From Tenacibaculum sp. 1_MG-2023 (GTDB lineage: Bacteria > Bacteroidota > Bacteroidia > Flavobacteriales > Flavobacteriaceae), in the NCBI RefSeq assembly GCF_030547425.1, contig NZ_JAUORH010000017.1, positions 1 to 64,000 of the forward strand: a stretch of 64,000 nt of DNA, read 5' to 3'. The position numbers and the translations under genes are program-made. Positions 35,738 through 44,648 of this stretch are shown piece by piece (the stretch's first letter is position 1; the number at the start of each line of letters is the position of its first letter). A model generated the notes under the pieces. The model was not told the origin of the DNA. It searched no databases and saw only the letters and a program-made list of their open reading frames with translations.

Positions 35738-36397
35738 ATGGATTACGGAAAAGAGTTCGAAAAATACGCAACAAAGCACCACGGAATAAATAGCAATTAC
35801 TTAGGAAAAATAACAAGTAGTTTAACTCCATATATTATGGAAGAACGCCAAATGAATATTACTCAAATGGACGTTTTTTCTCGTTTAATGATGGATAGAA
35901 TTATCTTTTTAGGTACAGGAATTAATGACCAAGTAGCTAATGTAATTCAAGCACAATTATTATTCTTAGAAAGTGTAGACGCTAATAAAGATATTTCAAT
36001 TTATATCAATTCACCAGGAGGTGGAGTATATGCTGGTTTAGGTATTTATGACACCATGCAGTTTATAAAACCTGATGTAGCAACCATTTGTACAGGTATG
36101 GCAGCATCTATGGGAGCTGTGTTAATGTGTGCGGGAGAAAAAGGAAAACGCTCAGCGTTGCCACATTCTCGTATTATGATTCACCAACCATTAGGTGGAG
36201 CACAAGGACAAGCTTCTGATATTGAAATTACAGCTCGTGAAATTTTAAAATTAAAAGATGAGTTGTACGAAATCATCGCTAAGCACTCAGGTCAAACAGT
36301 AGAAAAAGTAAACAAAGATTCTGATAGAGATTATTGGATGAAGGCTGACGAAGCGAAAGCTTACGGAATGGTAGATGAAATTTTAACTAGAAAATAA
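35738..36397 (+). CDS. clpP: ATP-dependent Clp protease proteolytic subunit
   Basis: 219 residues with the catalytic Ser in [13 protein letters not shown] and the catalytic His in [11 protein letters not shown]. Full length. It forms the 14-mer protease chamber that works with ClpX, encoded 43 bp downstream. Confidence 0.96.
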   Translation: MDYGKEFEKYATKHHGINSNYLGKITSSLTPYIMEERQMNITQMDVFSRLMMDRIIFLGTGINDQVANVIQAQLLFLESVDANKDISIYINSPGGGVYAGLGIYDTMQFIKPDVATICTGMAASMGAVLMCAGEKGKRSALPHSRIMIHQPLGGAQGQASDIEITAREILKLKDELYEIIAKHSGQTVEKVNKDSDRDYWMKADEAKAYGMVDEILTRK

Positions 36398-36440
36398 TAA
36401 ACAGCTAATAGCAGTGAGCTGTTGGCAATAAGCTGATAAG

Positions 36441-37679
36441 ATGTCGAAAGAAGAAAATTTACAATGTTCCTTTTGTGGGCGTAAAAAACCAGAAACCGAT
36501 TTATTAATCGCAGGTTTAGATGCACATATATGTGATAAATGTATTGAGCAAGCCCATGGAATTGTAGAAGAGGAAATAGCTGAAGCAAAAACAAGTGATT
36601 TATCAAAAGACCTTACCTTAAAAAAGCCAAGAGAAATTAAAGCTTTTTTAGATGAATATATCATAGGGCAAGATCAAACCAAAAGAGCTATGTCTGTAGC
36701 AGTCTATAATCACTATAAAAGATTGTTACAAACTAGGGATGATGAAGATGAAGTTGAGATTGAAAAATCAAACATCGTTTTAGTAGGAGAAACAGGAACA
36801 GGAAAAACCTTAGTAGCTCGTACAATTGCTAGAATGTTAAACGTACCATTTTCTATTGTAGATGCCACCGTGTTAACGCAAGCTGGTTATGTAGGAGAAG
36901 ATGTAGAAAGTATTTTAAGTCGTTTGTTACAAGCTGCTGATTACGATGTTGAAAAAGCAGAAAGAGGTATTGTATTTATTGATGAAATAGATAAAATTGC
37001 TCGTAAAGGTGATAATCCGTCAATTACACGTGATGTTTCTGGAGAAGGAGTGCAACAAGCTTTGTTGAAGTTATTAGAAGGATCAGTTGTAAATGTGGCT
37101 CCTAAAGGAGGAAGAAAACATCCAGAGCAAAAGTTTATTGAAGTAAATACCAAAGATATTTTATTTATTGCTGGAGGAGCTTTTTCTGGTATAGATAGAA
37201 TTATTAGTAAGCGTTTAAATATGCAAGCGGTAGGGTATAGTGCTTCAGTAGAAGAAGATAAAATAGATCATGATAACTTATTACAATACATTACACCTTT
37301 AGATTTAAAGTCGTTTGGTTTAATACCAGAAATTATTGGTCGTTTACCAGTATTAAGTTATATGAATCCGTTAGATGAAAAAACGCTTAGAGCTATTTTA
37401 ACAGAACCTAAAAACTCAATTATAAAACAGTATACTAAGTTGTTTGCAATGGACGAGGTGACATTTGAAATGACTGAGGAAGCATTACAGTTTATTGTTA
37501 GCAAAGCGGTAGAGTACAAATTAGGTGCTCGTGGGTTACGTTCGTTATGCGAAGCTATTTTAACCGATGCAATGTTCGATATGCCAAGTTCTGATGAAAA
37601 AGAGTTTAAGGTAACAAAAGAATATGCTGAATCGAAATTAACAAAATCGGCATTAAAAAAATTAAGAGCAGCGTCTTAA
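36441..37679 (+). CDS. clpX: Clp protease ATP-binding subunit ClpX
   Basis: 412 residues: N-terminal zinc-binding domain with all four cysteines (C9, C12, C31, C34), AAA+ domain with Walker A GETGTGKT and Walker B IVFIDEIDKI, pore loop GYVGED, and a C-terminal domain. It unfolds substrates for ClpP. It keeps its zinc finger, unlike DnaG and AccD in the same window. Confidence 0.97.
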   Translation: MSKEENLQCSFCGRKKPETDLLIAGLDAHICDKCIEQAHGIVEEEIAEAKTSDLSKDLTLKKPREIKAFLDEYIIGQDQTKRAMSVAVYNHYKRLLQTRDDEDEVEIEKSNIVLVGETGTGKTLVARTIARMLNVPFSIVDATVLTQAGYVGEDVESILSRLLQAADYDVEKAERGIVFIDEIDKIARKGDNPSITRDVSGEGVQQALLKLLEGSVVNVAPKGGRKHPEQKFIEVNTKDILFIAGGAFSGIDRIISKRLNMQAVGYSASVEEDKIDHDNLLQYITPLDLKSFGLIPEIIGRLPVLSYMNPLDEKTLRAILTEPKNSIIKQYTKLFAMDEVTFEMTEEALQFIVSKAVEYKLGARGLRSLCEAILTDAMFDMPSSDEKEFKVTKEYAESKLTKSALKKLRAAS

Positions 37680-37703
37680 ATATTATATTTTCTGAAGAAA
37701 TAA

Positions 37704-37736
37704 AAAAGCCATCAAATTAATTCTTTGATGGCTTTT
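37704..37736. terminator. bidirectional terminator between clpX and LRR gene
   Basis: 13-bp stem AAAAGCCATCAAA / TTTGATGGCTTTT with a 7-nt loop between convergent genes. Confidence 0.85.
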
Positions 37737-37754
37737 ATTGTCTAAATAAAGCTA

Positions 37755-38669
37755 TTATTCTGTTTTACGTAGCTTACTGTATTGTTGAATCCATTTAGTA
37801 ATTTCTTCATCTTTAATGTCATATTTATACATAAGATCTTCTCTTATTTGCTTTAAATATGTTTCATTTAATACACTTTTTTCATATTCAGAAACAACTA
37901 ACTGTATAAAGCTTTCAGCATACTTTTGCACAGGTTTTTTAACTTCTTTAGGTTTGTCTTCAGTAGTTTCTACTTTCTTTTCTTCCTGTTTTACAACAAT
38001 CTCTTCAGTAACTTTATTGTCAGCAATAACACCATTACTTGTTGCATACGTGGTTTTTTCGTCTTTATACCATCCTTGTGGAATGTTAGCTAATTGTTTT
38101 TCACTAACGATGATAGTTTTAATCTTATTTCCTGTAACATCCATACTTTCTAAATTAGGACAGTTTGAAACATCTAACGTAGTAAGTTGATTGTAACTAG
38201 CATATAAACTTTGAATGTTAGGGTTTTTACCAAGTATTAATGAGGTTAATTTGTTATAATCACAACTTATATAGGTTAAGTTATGGTTTTTACTTACATC
38301 TAAACGCTCAATTTTATTTTCGCTACAGTTTAAGAAACTTATAGAGGAACTTTGCGATAAGTCAATTTTTTTAATTTCATTACCAAAGCAATCCAAACGT
38401 TTTAAATTAGGAAAACTCTCTAAACCAGTTAAATCTTTAATTTTTGAATATACATTAGGTAAATCTTTGTTTGTAACAGGATCGTTAACATTTAAGTTGG
38501 TAACATATTCTGCATCACTAATTGTTATACTACCGTTTAAACCGTTAGAATCAATTTTTAAATTAATCAAGCATTCTTCTAAGCCAATATCAGGAATACG
38601 AATGGTTTCTTGAGAATAAACATTAAATGCAAAAAATGTTGCAAAACAAAAAGGGATAATTGTTTTCAT
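37755..38669 (-). CDS. exported leucine-rich-repeat protein
   Basis: 304 residues with a signal peptide (MKTIIPFCFATFFAFNVYSQ). Four or five LRR units of the internalin-like type follow (about 70-200; LDCFGNEIKKIDLSQSS, LNCSENKIERLDVSKN, LDVSNCPNLESMDVTGNKI). A Lys/Glu-rich linker (about 215-245) and a helical C-terminus ending LRKTE complete it. No sorting domain is visible, so it is probably periplasmic or outer-membrane associated. Function unknown; LRRs usually bind protein. It has a complete promoter of its own at 38689-38718. Confidence 0.85.
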   Translation of the reverse strand: MKTIIPFCFATFFAFNVYSQETIRIPDIGLEECLINLKIDSNGLNGSITISDAEYVTNLNVNDPVTNKDLPNVYSKIKDLTGLESFPNLKRLDCFGNEIKKIDLSQSSSISFLNCSENKIERLDVSKNHNLTYISCDYNKLTSLILGKNPNIQSLYASYNQLTTLDVSNCPNLESMDVTGNKIKTIIVSEKQLANIPQGWYKDEKTTYATSNGVIADNKVTEEIVVKQEEKKVETTEDKPKEVKKPVQKYAESFIQLVVSEYEKSVLNETYLKQIREDLMYKYDIKDEEITKWIQQYSKLRKTE

Positions 38670-38688
38670 TATAAGGGGAAATTTTTGC

Positions 38689-38718
38689 CAAAATTATGTA
38701 ATTATATGTTTTTAGCAA
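38689..38718 (-). promoter_or_regulatory. promoter of the LRR gene
   Basis: On the minus strand TTG (38718-38716), a 19-bp spacer and TAATTTTG (38696-38689) give a full consensus promoter, 19 bp before the ATG. Confidence 0.65.
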
Positions 38719-38770
38719 ATTAATTTTGCCTAGAGTTTTGTTATAGTAAGATAACTTTTAAAACTAGTAG

Positions 38771-38778
38771 TATATTTG
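38771..38778 (+). promoter_or_regulatory. -7 element of dnaG
   Basis: TATATTTG lies 21 bp before the dnaG ATG. There is no TTG at normal spacing. Confidence 0.4.
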
Positions 38779-38799
38779 TTTGCTGTATTTATATAGTAT

Positions 38800-40803
38800 A
38801 TGATAACCCAACAAACCATAGATAGAGTTTTTGAGAGCGCTCGAGTAGAGGAAGTGATAGGAGAATTCGTTCAGTTAAAAAAATCAGGGAGTAACTTTAA
38901 AGGGTTAAGTCCGTTTACTGATGAACGCACCCCTTCGTTTATGGTATCGCCGGTAAAACAAATCTGGAAAGATTTTAGTACAGGGAAAGGAGGGAATGCG
39001 ATTTCTTTCTTAATGGAACACGAGCATTACACTTACCCTGAAGCAATACGTTGGTTAGCAAAAAAATACAATATTGAAATAGAAGAAACCGAGCAGTCTG
39101 ATGAGGAAAAGCAACAGATGAATGAGCGTGAAAGCATGTTTTTGGTTTCTAAATTTGCCAAAGATTACTTTCACGATGTGTTGTTAAATACTCAAAATGG
39201 AAGAGCAATTGGGTTGTCTTATTTTAAAGAAAGAGGATTTAGAGAAGATACTATTGAAAAGTTTGATTTAGGATACTGTAAAGACGAATGGGACAATTTT
39301 ACCAAAGCAGCACTGGCTAAAGGTTATGATTTAAAATATCTAAAATCTACTGGTTTAACCATTGTAAAAGAAGGAGGAGCAGAAGATAGAAAGTTCGACC
39401 GCTTTAAAGGGCGTGTGATGTTTCCTATCCATAGTATGTCGGGACGTATTTTAGGTTTTGGAGGAAGAATACTTACCAACGATAAAAAAGCTGCAAAATA
39501 CCTGAATTCTCCTGAGAGTGACATCTATCATAAAAGTAAAATTCTTTACGGTTTATACCAAGCTAAAAAAGAAATAGCTAAGGAAGACAACTGTTTTTTA
39601 GTAGAAGGATATACTGATGTGATTTCGTTTCACCAATCTGGTATTGAAAATGTGGTAGCATCTTCAGGTACTGCATTAACACCGGACCAAATTCGTTTGG
39701 TGAATAGATTAACACAAAACATAACCGTGCTTTTTGATGGTGATGCAGCAGGTGTTAGAGCTTCACTTCGTGGAATTGATTTAATTCTTGAACAAGGAAT
39801 GAATGTTAGGGTAGTAGCCTTTCCTGAAGGAGAAGACCCTGATAGTTTTGCCAAAGCACACTCTAATGCTGAATTAAAACAATATTTAGAAGAAAAATCG
39901 CAAGATTTTATTGAGTTCAAAGTTTCTTTATTAATGAAAGAAGCGGCGAATGATCCTGTAAAAAAAGCAGGATTAATTAGAGATATTGTTACAAGTATAT
40001 CCAAAATCCCTGATGGTATTCAGCGAGAAGTATATGTGCAAGAATGTGCTCGTGTTATGGATATTTCAGAGAGAGTGTTATTCAGTGAGCTTGCTCAATT
40101 GCTAAAAAAAGGAGCAATAGCAACGAGAAAGAGTGGTGTAGGACAAGACTCTAATCAACCACCTCCAGATTATTTCCAAGAACAAACTTCTATGGAAGCT
40201 ATAAAAGGAGGGAAGGGAAAGTTACAGCAAAGTATCAATCAATTAAATATTCTAGAAAAAGAAGTGATTAGAATATTGTTATTGTATGGTAACGAAGTTG
40301 TTGACTTTGTGAACTGGGTAGATGCTGTTGACGAAAGAGGTCGTCCTTTTTTAGAAAAGGAAGAATATCAAAATACGGTTTCAAACGAGTTGTACTTAAA
40401 CTTACAAGAAGACGAAATAGAGTTCACCAACGAAATATTTCGATTAACCTACTATGAGTTAATTCATCAATTAAATCAAGAAGAAAAAATTAAAGTAGAT
40501 CATTTGGTAATGCATGAAAACCCTCAAATATCTAGCTTAGTAACGAATATTTTGATGGATGAAGAAAAATATAATTTGAGTGATTGGGAGCGTAAGGAAG
40601 TTTTTGTAACAGAAACAGTTAAAATTCTTCCAAAGTTGGTAACAGATGCTATTTTAAACTTGCGTAGAGTTTTAATTGAAGAAAAAATCAAAGAAATTAT
40701 GCAAGAAAGTCAAGAACAAAAAACAATACCTAACCTAGAAGAAATAGGGAACTATACAGGGTTGAAAAAGCGTCTTTTCGAAAAACTGAACCGCGTAATT
40801 TAA
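38800..40803 (+). CDS. dnaG: DNA primase, without the N-terminal zinc ligands
   Basis: 667 residues. The N-terminal domain aligns with the CHC2 zinc domain (NFKGLSPFTDERTPSFMVSP..GKGGNAISFLM), but all four ligands are replaced: Cys to S37, His to T40, Cys to D58, Cys to T61. The TOPRIM catalytic core follows, with LVEGYTDVISFHQSG and VLFDGDAAGVRAS, then a helical C-terminal helicase-interaction domain. It makes RNA primers for replication. I believe zinc-less primases are usual in Flavobacteriia, but I cannot verify this here. Confidence 0.95.
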   Translation: MITQQTIDRVFESARVEEVIGEFVQLKKSGSNFKGLSPFTDERTPSFMVSPVKQIWKDFSTGKGGNAISFLMEHEHYTYPEAIRWLAKKYNIEIEETEQSDEEKQQMNERESMFLVSKFAKDYFHDVLLNTQNGRAIGLSYFKERGFREDTIEKFDLGYCKDEWDNFTKAALAKGYDLKYLKSTGLTIVKEGGAEDRKFDRFKGRVMFPIHSMSGRILGFGGRILTNDKKAAKYLNSPESDIYHKSKILYGLYQAKKEIAKEDNCFLVEGYTDVISFHQSGIENVVASSGTALTPDQIRLVNRLTQNITVLFDGDAAGVRASLRGIDLILEQGMNVRVVAFPEGEDPDSFAKAHSNAELKQYLEEKSQDFIEFKVSLLMKEAANDPVKKAGLIRDIVTSISKIPDGIQREVYVQECARVMDISERVLFSELAQLLKKGAIATRKSGVGQDSNQPPPDYFQEQTSMEAIKGGKGKLQQSINQLNILEKEVIRILLLYGNEVVDFVNWVDAVDERGRPFLEKEEYQNTVSNELYLNLQEDEIEFTNEIFRLTYYELIHQLNQEEKIKVDHLVMHENPQISSLVTNILMDEEKYNLSDWERKEVFVTETVKILPKLVTDAILNLRRVLIEEKIKEIMQESQEQKTIPNLEEIGNYTGLKKRLFEKLNRVI

Positions 40804-40832
40804 GGCTGACAAATTGCTGAATGTTTAGGATT

Positions 40833-40853
40833 TTAAGAGTCTTAACATTTTTT
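40833..40853 (+). terminator. weak terminator after dnaG
   Basis: A short stem TTAAGA-g-TCTTAA (40833-40845) is followed within a few bases by a run of T, 30 bp after the dnaG stop. Confidence 0.4.
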
Positions 40854-40895
40854 TTGTAACTTTACTCGTGAAAAGAACAAGAAACCAAAGAAAAA

Positions 40896-41027
40896 ATGAG
40901 AAAGTTGCTGCAAATTCTAGAGCTGCTTAGATTACTAGTTATATTGCCTTTTAATATATCTAACGGGCAAAAAAAGAGTGCTTACCAAAGGATTAAACGA
41001 CAAATGATGTCGGTTAACTTACTTTAA
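40896..41027 (+). CDS. possible 43-residue small protein
   Basis: ATG at 40896 opens 43 codons: a leucine-rich amphipathic or hydrophobic N-terminal half (LLQILELLRLLVILPF) and a basic C-terminal half (QKKSAYQRIKRQ). It ends 9 bp inside the 3' end of the convergent nadE gene. A purine-rich stretch precedes the ATG. No homologue is recognised; it may be chance. Confidence 0.3.
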   Translation: MRKLLQILELLRLLVILPFNISNGQKKSAYQRIKRQMMSVNLL

Positions 41028-41807
41028 TTCTTTAGGTATTTCACAAATAGGAATAGGAATCATTTTATGCTGATTAATTCGGTTAAGACGCGTATATATT
41101 TTATATACCTCTAACTCTCTGTCAGAAAAATCATTTACAGTTTTTCCTGTGTCTTGCATTTGCATAGCCCATTCTAATTCATCGTATGAAGCTCCAATTT
41201 GGTCTTCATCTGTTCTGCTATCACCAAATAAACCATCAGTAGGTTGTGCTTTTTGAATAGAAGAAGGAACATCTAAATATGCGGCCAATTCATAAACTTC
41301 AGACTTTACTAAATCGGCAATTGGACTTAGGTCTACACCACCATCACCATATTTAGTATAAAAACCTACACCAAAATCTTCTATTTTATTTCCTGTTCCG
41401 GCAACTAGTAAACCATGTAATCCAGCAAAATAATATAAAGTTGTCATACGTAAACGAGCACGAGTGTTTGCTAGGGCCAAATCTACTTTAGGAGAAGGCT
41501 CTACTGGAGGAACCACCGTTTTAAAATCTTCAAAAGTAGAGGTTAAGTCTGCTTCCACTTCACTCACATTACTAAAACGCTCTTTTAATAGTTTAATGTG
41601 TTCGTTCGCTCTACTTACGTGACTTTTTGCTTGATGAATTGGTAACTCAACACACAACGTAGGTAAACCAGTTTTAGCACATAATGTTGAGGTAACTGCA
41701 CTATCAATTCCACCAGAAATCCCTACAACAAAACCATTTACTTTAGCATTAGTAGCATAATCTTTTAACCAGTTTATAATGTGTTCAGCAACCTTAGGAG
41801 TGTTCAT
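41019..41807 (-). CDS. nadE: NAD+ synthase
   Basis: 262 residues with the ATP-pyrophosphatase loop GISGGIDSAV and the region KYGDGGVDLSPIADLVKSEV. There is no glutaminase domain, so it is the ammonia-dependent short form. It converts deamido-NAD to NAD. It is divergent from gldB with 92 bp between starts. Confidence 0.95.
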   Translation of the reverse strand: MNTPKVAEHIINWLKDYATNAKVNGFVVGISGGIDSAVTSTLCAKTGLPTLCVELPIHQAKSHVSRANEHIKLLKERFSNVSEVEADLTSTFEDFKTVVPPVEPSPKVDLALANTRARLRMTTLYYFAGLHGLLVAGTGNKIEDFGVGFYTKYGDGGVDLSPIADLVKSEVYELAAYLDVPSSIQKAQPTDGLFGDSRTDEDQIGASYDELEWAMQMQDTGKTVNDFSDRELEVYKIYTRLNRINQHKMIPIPICEIPKELK

Positions 41808-41899
41808 TTTTGTGATATTTTAATAGTTTACAGTTAAGTTGTAAAAACTAATTTAGTAATTTCGACGTTGTAATTTAGAATGTAAATATACTAAAGTTC

Positions 41900-42862
41900 A
41901 TGAGAAAAATTTTAGCACTAGTTAGTTTAGCTCTTATAAGTCTTTCATGTAAAAATGATGAAAGTAATAAGTTAAATGTTGATGTGTCAAATATTAATGT
42001 AACTATTAATTTAGAACGTTTTGATATTGATTTTTATACAACAAAACCAAATGAATTAAATAAGACAAAAGAAAAGTACCTTATGCTCTTTCCGTCACAA
42101 CCAGATAGTGTTTGGATAAATAAGATTAATAATAAAGATGAGCAGGAGTTATTTACTGAGACACAAAAAGTCTTCTCTGATGTTGTAGAAGAAAAGGAGC
42201 AATTAACATCACTGTTTAAGCATGTAAAATATTACAATCCAAGATTTGTAAGCCCTAAAGTGATTACCATGCTAACAAATATTGATTACAACAATCGAAT
42301 AGTTTATAATGATAGCTTATTGTTGATTTCTTTAGATTCCTATTTAGGAGAAGAACATGAATTTTATAATGACTACCCAGCCTATGTAAAACAAAATAAT
42401 ACCAAAGAACACATTGTTGTAGATGTTGCTAAAGCCATTATTAGTAAACAAATGTTACCTAGTATGGCAAGGAGTTTCATAGATAAAATGATTTACAGAG
42501 GAAAAAAAATGTATTTGTTAGATGCTTACTTACCTAACGTACCTGATGCTGTAAAAATAGGATATTCACAAAAAAAACTTGATTGGGCAAAAAGTAACGA
42601 AGAACAAATATGGATGTATTTTATAGAAAAAGATTTGTTGTACAGTACAAGTAAAGATGTTGACAAACGTTTTCTAGATTTAGCTCCATTTTCTAAGTTT
42701 TATATGGAACAAGATAGTCAATCACCTGGTAGAATAGGAGAGTGGATTGGTTGGCAAATCGTACGTTCGTACATGCAAAAGAATGATGTATCTTTGCATC
42801 AATTATTACAAACAAGTGAAGAGGAAATCTTCAAAAACTCAAGATATAAACCAAAAAGATAA
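41900..42862 (+). CDS. gldB: gliding motility lipoprotein GldB
   Basis: 320 residues with a lipoprotein signal peptide (lipobox LISLSC, C17) and the GldB-family body (INLERFDIDFYT, RIGEWIGWQIVRSYM). GldB is required for gliding in Flavobacterium, and its exact task is unclear. The TAATG junction joins it to gldC, the conserved gldBC order. Confidence 0.93.
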   Translation: MRKILALVSLALISLSCKNDESNKLNVDVSNINVTINLERFDIDFYTTKPNELNKTKEKYLMLFPSQPDSVWINKINNKDEQELFTETQKVFSDVVEEKEQLTSLFKHVKYYNPRFVSPKVITMLTNIDYNNRIVYNDSLLLISLDSYLGEEHEFYNDYPAYVKQNNTKEHIVVDVAKAIISKQMLPSMARSFIDKMIYRGKKMYLLDAYLPNVPDAVKIGYSQKKLDWAKSNEEQIWMYFIEKDLLYSTSKDVDKRFLDLAPFSKFYMEQDSQSPGRIGEWIGWQIVRSYMQKNDVSLHQLLQTSEEEIFKNSRYKPKR

Positions 42863-43200
42863 TGGCGATAGAGCACACATCAAAAATAACATTTAAAGTA
42901 GGATTAGATGAAAACAAAGTTCCTGAAGAAATTACTTGGAATGCGGAAGACGGAGGTATAAAAGATGAAGCATCAAAAGCAATTATGCTATCTGTTTGGG
43001 ATCACAAACAAAAAGATACTTTACGTATGGATTTGTGGACTAAGGATATGCCTGTAGATGAAATGAAGCAGTTTTTTCATCAAACCTTGGTGTCTATGGC
43101 AAATTCTTTTGAAAGAGCAACAAACGACGAAAAAATGAGCGCAACCATGCGTGATTTTTGTGATTACTTTGCTGAAAAGCTAGAGTTAATTCAGAAATAA
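42862..43200 (+). CDS. gldC: gliding motility protein GldC
   Basis: 112 residues, full length, starting with the family pattern HTSKITFKVGLDENKVPEEITWNAEDGG. It has no signal peptide and is soluble. GldC supports gliding in Flavobacterium. It is translationally coupled to gldB by a one-base overlap. Confidence 0.93.
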   Translation: MAIEHTSKITFKVGLDENKVPEEITWNAEDGGIKDEASKAIMLSVWDHKQKDTLRMDLWTKDMPVDEMKQFFHQTLVSMANSFERATNDEKMSATMRDFCDYFAEKLELIQK

Positions 43201-43230
43201 AAAAAAGCAGCTTTTAAAGCTGCTTTTTTT
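43201..43230. terminator. bidirectional terminator between gldC and folK-dNK
   Basis: A perfect palindrome centred on AGCTTTTAAAGCT with A and T runs on both sides starts right after the gldC stop, between convergent genes. Confidence 0.9.
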
Positions 43231-44359
43231 ATGCTTTGTAGTTTTTTATCTTATTAATGATAGTTTCATAATCATCAGGGTTGTTTACAAAATCTAAATC
43301 CGAAACATCAACAATTAGAATGTTTAAATCAGGTTGTGTTTTGATAAAATTGCTATAACCATCGTGAATTTTTTGTAAGTAACTCGCTTCTATATTTTGC
43401 TCGTAATCGCGTCCACGTTTTTTAATGTTATCTAACAAACGTTCTGTATTTTGATACAAGTACACATATAAATCAGGCTTTGTGATTTCTTTGTACATTA
43501 AATCAAACATTTTTCGGTATAACTTATACTCATCACTGTGCAACGTAATTTGTGCAAAAATGAGCGATTTAAAAATGTAGTAATCAGAAACAATAAAGTT
43601 TTTAAATAAATCGAATTGCGCTAAATCATCAGAAAGTTGTTGGTAACGGTCAGCTAAAAAACTCATTTCTAAAGGAAAAGCATAACGATCATTGTCATTA
43701 TAAAACTTCGGTAAAAACGGATTATCAGCAAAACGTTCTAATACTATTTTCGCATTAAACTCGTCAGACATCATATTGGCTAATGAAGTTTTTCCAGCAC
43801 CAATATTACCTTCAATAGCGATATAATTATACTTTTCAGTAATAGGGATAGGTCGCTCTAGTTTTTTATTAAGCTTTGTGATTTCTGAAGTATCAGTACA
43901 ATTCTCTAGACAGATATACAAATGTTTTTTCTCTATAGGGTGGATAACATTACGTGCAATCTCAACCAAAGGAACCAGTGCAAACTTACGTTCTAACATT
44001 CGTGGATGTGGTACGATTAAGGTTTTAGAAAAGATAATTTCATCATCAAATAATAAAATATCTAAATCAATTAACCTATCAGAATATCCTTCGGTATTTT
44101 TTCGAGTTCTTCCAAGTTCTTTTTCTATAGAAAGTAGTCTAAGTATTAATTGTTCAGGAGGTAAATATGTTGAAACTTTAATACAAGTATTAAAAAAGTT
44201 ATTGCTATCAAACCCCCATGAAGCCGTTTCGTATACAGATGCTACTTTTAATACAGCGCCTACCTTATCAGCAATTGAGTTGATTGCTTGCTGAATGTTT
44301 GCAAGCTTATCTCCTTGGTTGGTTCCTATAGAAATATATGTAATTCGTTGTATTTTCAT
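43229..44359 (-). CDS. folK: fused FolK (HPPK) and deoxynucleoside kinase
   Basis: 376 residues in two domains. Residues 1-165 or so are 6-hydroxymethyl-7,8-dihydropterin pyrophosphokinase (SIGTNQGDKLANIQQAI, ASVYETASWGF, RLIDLDILLFDDEI, VPHPRMLERKFALVPL), which acts in folate synthesis. From about 178 the protein is a deoxynucleoside kinase with P-loop IEGNIGAGKTSLA, the ERF motif and the RGRDYEQNI lid. A second, unfused deoxynucleoside kinase is encoded at 52978. The fusion joins folate (hence thymidylate) synthesis with nucleoside salvage. I recall it from other Bacteroidota. Confidence 0.93.
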   Translation of the reverse strand: MKIQRITYISIGTNQGDKLANIQQAINSIADKVGAVLKVASVYETASWGFDSNNFFNTCIKVSTYLPPEQLILRLLSIEKELGRTRKNTEGYSDRLIDLDILLFDDEIIFSKTLIVPHPRMLERKFALVPLVEIARNVIHPIEKKHLYICLENCTDTSEITKLNKKLERPIPITEKYNYIAIEGNIGAGKTSLANMMSDEFNAKIVLERFADNPFLPKFYNDNDRYAFPLEMSFLADRYQQLSDDLAQFDLFKNFIVSDYYIFKSLIFAQITLHSDEYKLYRKMFDLMYKEITKPDLYVYLYQNTERLLDNIKKRGRDYEQNIEASYLQKIHDGYSNFIKTQPDLNILIVDVSDLDFVNNPDDYETIINKIKNYKA

Positions 44360-44540
44360 GAATGGGATGCAAAGAAAACTAAAACTAAAAAAAGAAAAGC
44401 TAAAAAAAGATTTTTTATTTAAATATATTTTTAAAAATAGGGTAGGGTATTTTATTTTTCAACTGTTATAGTGTTGGATTTCTTTATAGAGTAAGATTTT
44501 CATATGATTATTGGGGAATGATCTGAAACAACTCTAAGTA

Positions 44541-44569
44541 AAAGACTGCTAGTTTTAGTAGTCTTTTTT
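44541..44569 (+). terminator. orphan forward terminator-like hairpin
   Basis: AAAGACTGCT pairs with AGTAGTCTTT (one G-T pair) around a short loop and is followed by T6. Both flanking genes are reverse, so no called gene on this strand reads into it. A short untranslated RNA from 44360-44540 is possible, but no good promoter was seen. Confidence 0.45.
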
Positions 44570-44593
44570 CTTTATTAAAAAGTATATAAAACA

Positions 44594-44629
44594 AAAAAAG
44601 CAACCAAATTTAAATTTGGTTGCTTTTTT
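44594..44629. terminator. terminator of pnp
   Basis: A perfect 18-bp inverted repeat with left arm AAAAAAGCAACCAAATTT lies 20 bp after the pnp stop, with runs on both sides. Confidence 0.9.
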
Positions 44630-44648
44630 ATATATCTAAAAAGAATTT

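Noticed and set aside
43878..44294. Forward open frame of 138 codons opposite FolK
   Set aside because: Antisense to a well-conserved domain; no independent evidence.
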